From Sinotaia quadrata (lineage: Eukaryota > Mollusca > Gastropoda > Architaenioglossa > Viviparidae): 64,000 bases of DNA. Under the pieces are notes generated by a model, which had not been told where the DNA came from, made no database searches, and saw nothing but the letters and a program-made list of their open reading frames with translations. Of this stretch, positions 12,001 through 24,000 are shown in pieces (within the stretch, counting starts at the first letter, position 1; every line of letters begins with the position of its first letter). Made by a program: the position numbers and the translations under genes. The stretch lies in the NCBI GenBank assembly GCA_028829895.1, contig CM054179.1:51471391-51535390 (forward strand), given 5' to 3'.

Positions 12001-15000
12001 CTACCCTTAACTATGTAGATTAGTATTAATCTAATTTTCCCACATTTTGATTAGTAAATAAATATTTTGTAAATAAAAGTCAGCAGTGTATATGTTGCTT
12101 TTTAAAAAAGTATAATAATTAGATTTAAAAAATAAATTAACATGGTTGATAAAGTGAGCTAAATGAAACATTTTAAAAAAACAAAAAAGCATCTATTAAT
12201 AAGTTGTTCTTTTTCCAGGAAGCTCAAGTGCAGAAGGCTAGAGAGAATTGGATCAACAAGATTGATGGAGGCCGAGAGACATCTGTATTGCCAACACAAC
12301 TGGGGTAAGTTATCTTGCCTTTATGTTTTGTTTTTAGTCTGTTGGCATTATGTACTGCTAGTCCAGTTATAGTATTCTTTGCTGTTGTTGTTTTATGTCA
12401 TAAACCTTCTCATTGGCAGTGGGATTAGACTGACTATCCAACACATTTATTGAGCTTGCTGTCATGAATCTTGGTATCTAGTCAGGAACAACAAAATATC
12501 ATTAGGGGAGGGGAATCCTTGTCACTGCTTTTTTTAAAAAAAATATATGGTCAACCAAGACTTAAGACCCAAAACTCAGGAAATCTTATCAAACACTTAA
12601 TTTGGTATAACATATTAAATTTGATCTTTTATATTTCTCCTTATTTTTTAATTTAAAACTATCCTACATTGCTTTCAAGCACCCAGTTGACATCCTTTCA
12701 CAACAGCCAGTCCCACCCTATTATATATCCTGTTTATTCTATGAGACAGCCTGCCACTTTAGACAGAGGTAAAGGTAGTCAGGGAATGTTCTTCAACATC
12801 TGATGCCGGAATAATTTGCTTTCAGCTGAACATTTACATCCTTTGTTGTTCATCTATATGCAAAATCATCGTTATTTTTCTTATCCATTTGTACCCACAG
12901 CATCATCATTTCATTTTTTAATTTAAAATGCTGTTAAAGTTTTTGTTTATCTTGTATATTATGTCTTTAGTTCAAATTTACTTAAAGCATTTTATATGCT
13001 TTAGAATTACTGTTCTGAAATCCAGATAGAACAAAACATGCCATTCCATTTGTTTCAGTCTTAATTTACATTTACGCTCAATACGCATGTTGGAAGCCAT
13101 TGTTGTAAAACTGATCATATTTAGTTCACTACATTTGATTGGATTGTTTGTGTCCCACAGGTCATGAATACATTAACCCCATACCTCATTCGAAAGGGTA
13201 TGGAAAGACCATTCATTCAAGCCTAGTAATTGTGTACTTTTGACCATTTTTTAATAACGAAAATTGCAGATTTCTTGCCGAAGTTCGCTTTAAAACTAAT
13301 TTTTTAAAATGTATACAGGAAAAAACCACACCAGTCTATAACACAATAGATGCAGCATTTAATTATCTTCATTTTGATACCAAATATATGTGTGTAGTGT
13401 GTTTGTAGGATTTAAGCCAAGGTAAGAAAGAAGGTATATCAAAACGCGCATTCTGTAAAGTCATGTAAATCGGCTGACAAAACTCGACATGGGTGAAAAA
13501 TTAGTCAACTTTATTCAATCAGCGTAGTTTCCACATACAAACAAAACACAAATTTACAATCATAAGAAAATAGAAACATTAAGCTTGATTTTGAATGTTT
13601 GTTTGAATAAAACAAAGCTTTGGTTGTTGAGGAATCAGTGAATGAAAGTAAGGAAAATGTGCACTTTTACAAAAGTATAGCGGCTGGCAGGCTACTGTGC
13701 CGCTACCTAATGTATATTGGAGCAATGTAATTTTGTTCATAAAATTAACTTTATTGTTTCTGAAGAGTCTTTACATAAAGTAACCGTTTTAAAGTGGAAT
13801 ATAAATTTAAATGACTAGTATCAAGTATTGGTGTTTTACTTAAGAATCATTGTGGACTGAGCACTAAGTCCATAAATTATGATCAGCCTTCATGATACCC
13901 AACAGTGAGGTTAAAGGGGTAGAATCTGTTATAAAATATAAATTTAAAATTAATTTTTTTTTTTAAACTATCCCAAATTTTTAAACAAAATAAGTTATAA
14001 TTAAGTTAAAACAATTAAATGCAAGGGAAGATGTGACCACTATTTGCCAGTCTGCATGATAGTGTCAGATGTTGACCTGTGAGAAGTAAATGAAAGATGC
14101 TTTGATAATTAAAAAATATGTAAATAAATTTGAAGATTTTTATTTGTGCTTCACATTATTTAAAATCTTTACGCCCTTCACGATCTGAACAAAACTCAAT
14201 AGCATTCAGCCAAAGAGTGAGTGTGTAGGTTGAAACATTCCAACAATCAGTACCAGAGTGTGGGGCTCAAAACTCGGGTCACCCTTATCAAAGTCAGTGC
14301 CTTGGTCATGCAATCTCCAGCTCCCCAGTAATCACTGCTTTAGTGAAATGTGGAAATGAATGGCCTATGCCTGATCCCTTATGTGTACTATTTGAAACAA
14401 TCACATCTAGTACAAAGCCCTAATGCATAATTTGGCCCTCACTTATCAGTAAATATATTTGTGAATATGTTAGCCAAATAGATTATAAAATTAGCATCAT
14501 TATATCTTATTTATTAATTGTCAAAATAGAAAATAGTCTAAAGCTCAAAAAGTGTAAGGCTGATAATTATAATTGGTGCTGCTCAGACTTAAAAATTAAA
14601 TCATAAATGAACAGAGTTCCCATATAATGAGAGTGAAAAAATCTCTCTTGTGAGCTTTAAAATTAATATATTGATTTTTTTTCTCTCTCTCAAAATATTT
14701 TAATGTTTTTCCAGGTATAGTATTAGTAATGTTACTAATGCATAAAATACTATCGTATTAAAATGTAATGCATCCATTAATTACATGAATTTGATAACTA
14801 GTGGCATATGATACTGTTGATAATTAGCACTTAAACCTGCAGATTCCTCTGTATTGTTTATGTACTTATTTTACTGTTATTATGTAGGTGTGTTAATGGT
14901 TTTAAGAAATATACCAACAGTCAACATATTAACAGATTCTGCAATCATACTTATATTAAAGTGACAAATTCAACATCTTTTTGATACAACCTGCAGAGTA

Positions 15001-18000
15001 TTATTGAGAGCAGAATTACATACAAATTAAACTGTTCCTTTGTTTTGATTCATTTATATTTGGATCAACAAAGGTTTCTGATGACCATAGTGCATTTTAC
15101 TGGAAATTTTATTAAGTGCATATCCTTGTAACAGGTATATTGAGTTTTGAGAGAGAAGTTGAATAATAGTATATTTAATTCATGTTGTTCTTTCTTATGT
15201 TATTTGGAATAGGACTTCATCTATGCTGGAGGCAATGCCTCTGGAGAAAATTGCTGCCATTAAAGCCAAACGTCTAGCAATCAAACGTACCAAGATCAAA
15301 GGAGATGACGACATTCAGCTTGGTGCACTTGAGCAGCGAAGTTTCGTAGATGCTGAAGTAGATGTAACACGAGATATTGTCAGCAGAGAGCGCCATTGGC
15401 GTACAAGAACTACAATTTTGCAAAGCATTGGCAAAGTGAGCGTGCTAAACAAATTACAGTGCTTCTGATGAATTTTTGAATGTGCATATTTCAAGAATTT
15501 TTTATGTACCACATACTTGAAATTTCTGGGAGTTGTTAGCATATATTTTTATTTTTATTAAATCTAGATCTTAAGTAATTGCATGATATTTTTAATGTAT
15601 CTCTCTTTAATTTTAAAGTTTGTAGAGTTTCTACTTTTGTAACAAACTTTCTTAAAAACAAATTTTACAAGTTATATTTATTGTCCTGTTTGTCTAGGAC
15701 TTTGCCAAGAACATTTTCAGCATTCTGCAGTCTATCAAAGCTCGTGAGGAAGGGACCCAGCGACCCCATTCACACAGCAATCCTGTGGTCAATAACAATA
15801 GCACACCTATGGTAACACTTTTTCCTCACCTCCTGCCTTACCACATATTTATGTCTAATCAGCTAATCTTGCTTTTTTTCTCTTTAACCATATATTTTCT
15901 CACATCCTTAATCATAATCTGTGTGTTATATTTTTAACATCATACAGCCAGAAGTACATCAAGTGGGATGAGGTTCATATCTATAAGCATACAGATTCAG
16001 CAGAACATGTACAGTTTCACAGAGACTGCTAGAAAGAAATAACAAATGAATGTCTGATCAGAGTTGTCCTTCTTGACTGGAAGTCACATACTTCAGAACT
16101 TCATCTTGCTTGGTATGCTAATTGTCATATTGTTCTTCATGGCTGTACATTTCCAAAGGGTGCCAGACTCTATCCACATTTATTTATTATTTTTGGTTCC
16201 TATTTGTTCTGTTCCCTTCATCAGTCCCAAGACAAATTAAGCACACTTTTCTTACTTTTGGCTTAGTTGATGGTGTTTTCTTTTTTATTGACTTGCTAAT
16301 GTCTTGGTTGACTTTATTTTTATGTGACTGTGCCATGGAATACTTGGATGTACATGTTTGAAGCTTTGCCCATAGATGGGCAAGATTTTAATTCTCCACC
16401 ACCAAGGCCACCCGTAACCTTAGGCTAATACCCAAAACACACCTTCTGGCTAGCCATACATGTTAGAAAGATGAATGATAGATAATGTAGAATAGAAGAG
16501 TAATAGTTCTAGAAGATAGCTTGAGACCCCTGATACATACAGCCAGGTATACTAAGTACATACAGGTGACACTACAACATACAATATGTGAATTACACCA
16601 TCACAAGTGATCTAAATATTAGTAATAAATGTATTCAACAAGAAATAACATAAGACAACATGGTTACATATAGCAAATAATTCAGTGGTTACAATTAGAG
16701 TTTATAGTTGGACATCGTTCTCAATCATGTCCATGTAGTGTCGTAAGAGAATTTCATTGTCCTGGTAGCACTATGAGGTAGTTTTGGTTCATTCGTATGG
16801 GTGAACTACTAAATGAGTTTATAAGAGAACACTAAATGAACTCTGAAAGTACTTTTATTGGACTTTGAATAAAGTTCAGTTGAATTTGGTTGAATTAGTT
16901 GAAGCTGTACAGTTGTGGACTAGTCACTTAACTTTAGGATTACCTGGCGAGTCATCTAGAGTCCCAGCGACATACAGTTGTGGACTTTATAGTCACTTAA
17001 CTTTAGGATTACCTGGCGAGTCATCTAGAGTCCCAGCGACATACAGTTGTGGACTTTATAGTCACTTAACTTTAGGATTACCTGGCGAGTCATCTAGAGT
17101 TCCAGCGACATACAGTTGTGGACTTTATAGTCACTTAACTTTAGGATTACCTGGCGAGTCATCTAGAGTCCCAGCGACATACAGTTGTGGACTTTATAGT
17201 CACTTAACTTTAGGATTACCTGGCGAGTCATCTAGAGTCCCAGCGACATACAGTTGTGGACTTTATAGTCACTTAACTTTAGGATTATCTGGCGAGTCAT
17301 CTAGAGTCCCAGCGACATACAGTTGTGGACTTTATAGTCACTTAACTTTAGGATTACCTGGCAAGTCATCTAGAGTCCCAGCGACATATAGTTGTGAATG
17401 CATATGTGGTCCACTGAACCGGTCGATGGTCCATGTGTCATCTCACTTTGGCATTGCTTTGCAGCTCAGCACTTTCGTCGAATTAACGTCTGAGATAAAG
17501 TGCCGATCTGCCAGTAAAGTACACAAGGGCCACATATTTGTCCATGCGTTCTTTGACAGAACACTCTTATGCATGTGGTCATCATAGAGTCTGATATCAT
17601 AAGTGAATATATAGCAATATAAAATATAGTCAAGATGAAATTAACATAGTTATAATATTTTGTTATGCAAGCAAAACCACATATCTTTGGCAGTAATATA
17701 TACAGAGGATGGTTTCCTGCTGTGTTGTTATCTAGCAGTAGAATTAGTAGTATGCTTATAACTTATTAAGGCTGAGAGCCAAACTTGTGTTGCCTCTACG
17801 GTAAATTTGCATTGGACCTCTGAATTATGGGTAGATTTCTGGCACATTCGTTTGTGTACGGTTGAGCTATGCTTTCATTGGTTAGTTTAATGAGTAGTAA
17901 CTCAGACATTTTCTAGCCTAAGGATAAGGGTCAGCCATTCTAGAATCAAGTTTGTTTATAGTCTACTTTTAGAAGAGAATGGATGTGGGCCATATAAGCC

Positions 18001-21000
18001 ATTACGTGACAACATGTTACATACGGGGTGTACAAATGGGAGATTGTTTTGTAAATGCCAGTTTAATTTGTCAGAGATAAACTAGCGCATAATGTGTTTC
18101 TGCCCCATTGTTTAGTTAGCAAGCAACGTATATAATAAAATCTTGATTATAATATGCACTTTGTGTAAAGTGTTCTCTGACTTCAATTTTATCATAACAT
18201 AAAAATCTGTAATCCTGTATATAATGGACATTTTTGATTGTCCTTAATATATCAGATTGGTGTCCATGCCTTCTAATACTGAAATTAATTAGATTGAGAA
18301 TTTATACTGTAAACTACAGTACTGACTTATTTACTATTTTTCTTTCTTTTACAATATTTATTCGTTAAAATAGCTTCAAGAAAATAATTCAGGTTCTTCT
18401 AAGAGTTGACCATTAGTTGTTGCTTGAAGGACTTGTTCGACCTGGATGGACACTGTTTAAAGGGTTGTTATTGTTTAGGTATTGTGTGCACATGATTAGA
18501 CTTTAGTTCTAAAGCTAGGTAGAGTTAAGTTAGTTTATGGCTGCATACACTTTTGATGTTGATAGGTGGTTCCTCGACCCCAACCTGTAGCTGGTTACAA
18601 CAGGTACGATCAGGAGCGGTTTCGTGGCAAAGAAGGTAAGTAAAGGTTTGCAGGAATATACTGCCTTTATTTTCTTTCTCATTTATAATTATTTAAATTA
18701 AAGTAGTTATCCTAATTATACAATTTTCATGTTTTCCTTTTTTTTTTTTTTTTTTTTTGGTGTGTGTAAAATTCGTTTTTCAGAAGCATGCAGTTCTCTT
18801 TGGAATGTTTATTATTGAATTTTTCTTTCACACTATTGTTAGTTATATGTTTAAAAAATTTATAAGAATGGAACCTATTTTCTCTTCATTAAACTGGCAA
18901 GTTGTCTTATTGGTTTCTTGAGACCTTACATCTACAAATAACCGGACAGTTAAAATATTGCTTTTAATTTCTGCATCAAGAAATTAATATTATGCTATAA
19001 TGAAATAATGTTTATTTCTTAAAAACTGAGGGCTTCGAGATTGACACCATGGGAACAAATAACCAGACAGTTAAAATATTGCTTTTAATTTCTGCATCAA
19101 GAAATTAATATTATGCTATAATGAAATAATATTAATTTCTTAGAAACTGAGGGCTTCGAGATTGACACCATGGGAACAAATAACGACAGTTAAAATATTG
19201 CTTTTAATTTCTGCATCAAGAAATTAATATTATGCTATAATGAAATAATGTTTATTTCTTAGAAACTGAGGGCTTCAAGATTGACACCATGGGAACATAT
19301 CATGGCATGACACTGAAATCTGTGACTGAGGGTGCTCAGGCACGCAAGAAAGAAACACCTCAAACATCCATTAATTCCTTCTCCCAAGCCCCACAGCCAC
19401 AGCCACAACCACAGTTGCAGCTTCAGCCACAGCCTCGCCCTATCTCTCAGGCTAGGCCACCACCAAACTTGAAGAAAGGTAATTATCATAATAGTTTGTT
19501 AATTTGAAAGTATTTCTTTGCAATTTTTCTTCATTTTGAAGAACTGTTACATTAAAAATCAACTAAAATGACTCATTTGTACTTTATAAAATTTTTTAAT
19601 TAAATTTTAAATACATAAAATTTTCTTTGTCAAGAGGATCTGTTGTATGTAGTAATAATAATTCGTGTGTAGGATAACCTTTGATATTTTCCTTTGATCT
19701 TTGTGGATAATTTGTTTCATAAACAGAATTGCCTTTTATTTAGTGGAATTCAATATGTCTGAAGAAAATATTTCTGAAAAGAATCACACTCAACCAGAAA
19801 TTAAAAATACTGACTATTTCGACCAATGAAATATTTTTTAAAGTCCACTAAATGATCTAGATTTAGCAGCATTTGTTGTAGAGTTCAATATTTTTCAAAT
19901 GGTTAATCCAAAGAGCAATCTTGAAACAATTTTAATATTTATAACTGATATGGAGACAGTGTTGTCTGTTTTTATGTGTCACGTTTCAATGTATGTTAAG
20001 AATAGTGTTGACAATCCTCATCAGAATCTGTGCATTTTGTTCTTGTTTTGGTTTGGAAAATATATTTTTACACATGTTGGTTTGAAAAATAGCTTTATTT
20101 GAACTATAAAACACATTTTTCAATTATAGAGCATATAATTCCTGAAAGAGATATTGAAGTTAACATTTATGTAAAAAATCTCCAATTTGAAAATAAAAAG
20201 TTAATTTGAATTTTTTTTTAATTCCATTGGAATGTCTGGCCGTAGTATTTGTTGTTGTTTAATCCTACTGTTGCTGTTAACATTTGTCTGTACAATGCTT
20301 ACAGGGTCACGCACACCTATTATCATCATCCCTGCAGCTTCCACTTCACTCATCACTATGTTAAACTGCAAAGAGATTTTACAGGACCTCAGGTATTTGT
20401 GCATTCCTAACAATTGAGCCTCATCTTATCTTTTTTCTATCATAACTTTTTAATTTATTAGATAAATACAATTTTAATTCCTTCACTACCATAACTTTCC
20501 ATTAAAAAATATCTGTCTCATATTCCTTGTCCTCTTTAGGTATGTTAATGTGACTGCATCAAGAAAAAAAGAATTTTTTGAACTTTGAACTCTAAAATTA
20601 AGCGATAATAATTTTACATAACCTGGATTATGTGCTGATTCAACACTTGTCTTTGCAACAATGTCTGCATCAATACGTCTCCCTCCACATATGTGGAAAA
20701 CACTGACACGCTATTATACTTTTGAAACCAACTTGAGTGCCCTCTTCGCTGTCTCAGTTCCTTCAAGAGCAGATCATGATTACAGTAATTCTGGTAACTT
20801 CACTGTACTACAATTTTCCTGATGTATTCAGCATACTTTGCCACGGTACATCAAAAGTGTTCAGCATACTCCTTTACTCTTACACGCACACAGCAACAGA
20901 TGATTCCCGCATCTTCCCGGTCATAGTGGTTTATAATCAGTGAACTAGTAGATTCAATAAACATGTGAAGGCATGCTTTGTCTCTGAAAAACATAATCAA

Positions 21001-24000
21001 GGGAAAAGTGCTAAGTTTTCCAGTTTATCACTTTACAACTCCACTCTATCTTACATTCCAGTCACAACTTACAGTTTTTGCAACAGTATTTAGCCAGATA
21101 CATGCTCACAGCATAATAAATACAGCATATCAAAAACAAGGTAAGTTTTAGTGTACTACAGTCAAGCATCTTAGTTCAAACATTTGCAGGAATAATAGTC
21201 TACTTACATAATACATCTTATTAAAACACAAGTATATCACATCAAGAGCGAAAATGCATGAAATATTTTCTAAGTCCATTCTCTCTCAACCAGTCAGTTA
21301 AAATTACGGTAGTTAAAAATTATAATTAAAAAATTCTACATAGGGCCTACCCAATGATTGTTCTTGTGCCATATTTTGGAAGAGAAAAACATAGGTGGTT
21401 GTATGAGCTCAAAATAAAAAGATTTTAAAAAATTATCTGAATAAACCAAATGTGTTATATTGCAAATAAATCTTTGGATAAGAAATAAAAATTCATATAG
21501 TCATTTTCAGGGTTCACCCACCACCACCAAAATTAAATTCTGTTGTTTAGGCCTTATAATAATATGTGTATCACCAACTTTATTGCAGAAAAATAAGCTT
21601 GCAAAATACAGCTAATAAATATATAACTTACTTGTGTCAATCAGAATTTTAAAAAAGAAAAGAAAAGATGGTAAGAATAATAACTAAAAAATAAAAAACC
21701 TATTATGCACCCGTCTAATGATCTACTCATTGTTTACACTGTGCCCTGCTAAAGCAATAATGGAAGAAGAAAAAGTGGTCACATGACCAAAAATAAAAAG
21801 AATCAAAAACAAATAAAATACTATCTGAATAAACAAATGCATTATATTGAAAATAAATCTTTCATTCCCCTATTGAATGATACAACACTTAAGCTATGGA
21901 TAAGGCAGGCATAAATTCATAAAGTTATTTTCTGTGCTCACTCATCAACAACTACAGAGGTGAATGCTACTGTAGGCCTATAGACCCTGAAAATTCTTAT
22001 TTATTGGTTAACATAGTCCTTTAAACGAAAAAATACATACTAATAACTGAAAACAATTGATTTAACTTATCAACTAATGTCTTCAAACAGAATGATGCAC
22101 GAGATTGCAAAGTGGAAACTGGTTCAACTTCACCACATGGAAAGCTGCTCAATACAATCCGCCATTGTTGTTGACAGTCAACAGCAATTTTGGTCACAGA
22201 CTACAGTTCTTTCAACACATTTCTTTACGCGTGCAGTTTTTGTCTCAAACAAACTATATAGACTTATAGATGAAGAATTTTCCTATTTTCTGGTAGCTTT
22301 TAAGGCTGATATTTTATCTGAATCGTCATGAACCTAATTTGAGGTTAATTTTATCGCACTTTATCTTGAAATTCCCACACATTATTTAGTACGGAAACGA
22401 ACCTTGTTCTCTCCCCTTAATGAAAACAGTAATTATTTTTAGATTAATGTACTTCACGCAAACTGACGAACCAAGAAAGAGTGCATGTGTTAAGCATTAC
22501 TGCTGACACAAGTAATGGCAGCTTGGTCGAAAGTCGCTGGCTTGATAACTTCGGAATAACTTCTTATTACTTTTCCACTATTATTTATTTAAACATGAAA
22601 CACAGAAAGACAACAGAGAACAAACTTTTTGTTTCATGTGCTTTTAATATACAAAGCTTCAGCATACAGAGGGAACATGAATGTTAAAAATGTACAAAAA
22701 TTGACTAAACAAGGTCACAATCAGCGATGTTTGGAGTACCTAGTAGTCTATTTCATTGTATTTGTCATTTTCACTTAATCAATCTTTTCCAATTTTTACT
22801 TATAAATGACCTGAAATAATCTTTATGTTTCACAGCTCATTTGAGCTGTCACTTGCCATGGTCCACACATGCTCTTTCTGTGGCTGTTTCAGAGCTTTTC
22901 ACACATTTACAAAATGTTTTGATAATTTTGTGTTCATTATAAAACAAAAGCTACCAGTGAAGCAAATATTTTATGTGGTTTGACAGATGGTGCATTAAAA
23001 TTACATCATAATATACTGCCATCTTTATATCATTTCAGTCCCAGAATCTTTTCTTTGCTATAAATTTATACAGATATCCATTATGATTGTCCTGTTCAGG
23101 TTTGTAAGTACAGAAGAGAAGAAGGCCCTGGGAACCAAGCGAGACAACGAAGTCCTCATCCAGAGAGGCAAGGATGGTGGACTGACAGTGCCATACAGAA
23201 TCATTGATAACCCAGCAAAACTCACCCAGGAAGATTGGTTAGAACCTATTGCATTTAAACTCAAGTTCTCAGTAATAACTTCTGTTGTACTTCATTTTCC
23301 TGAGCATTTTTAATTCAAAATGTTAGCATTTTAACTCAGAAATTGAAATGTTACAGAGTCTGTTTGTAATAAGTTATGTTTTTCTGACATCATTTAAGTA
23401 ATAGTTTTCTTTTGTCAGAGTAGTACTACTAAATAGCCATCTCACAAAAACCGTGCTAGTTCTTTGAAGTCTTTAATGGAGATGTAACAAATATTAAGTG
23501 TTTTAGATATTATTGATTTGGTGGTTTTCAGAGTGATAAATGTTGCATGCGTATTCAGGAATGATTTGTTGAATATGCTGAATTGTAGTCATTATTTCCA
23601 GGGACCGAGTAGTGGCAGTATTTGTGCAGGGACCAGCTTGGCAATTCAAGGGATGGCCATGGAATGGAAACCCTACAGAAATATTTTCCAGAAGTGAGTC
23701 CTTTTTGAAAAGAATATTTTTTGTAATATCTTACTCTTTCATCTTAAATGTTTTAATATTTGTACAAATATTATAACCACAGATCTCTTTAGTCTTTGCC
23801 AGAAACAGCCATTAGGGTACAGATAAGGTAGAGTTATTTTAGTAGCAACATATCCAAATAAATATTACAATTTTACTTTGTTTCTTAAGGGTACATGTGG
23901 CACACGAAATCAATTTTTTCTTGTTTATTGTTTTTTTTTCAGTTTTGAGATTTTTACACTTGCATACTTTGATATCTTCTTTTGCAGAAAATATGTTTTC

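Noticed and set aside
14255..14327. Functional tRNA gene on the minus strand
   Set aside because: The B-box-like region is imperfect (GTTTTGAGCCC rather than GTTCGANNCC) and the sequence runs into a non-tRNA body, which fits a SINE better.
16865..17587. 240-codon plus-strand frame as a gene
   Set aside because: Nearly all of it is the 69-bp minisatellite, whose period keeps the frame open. The flanks have no known domain and it lies inside a CDC73 intron.
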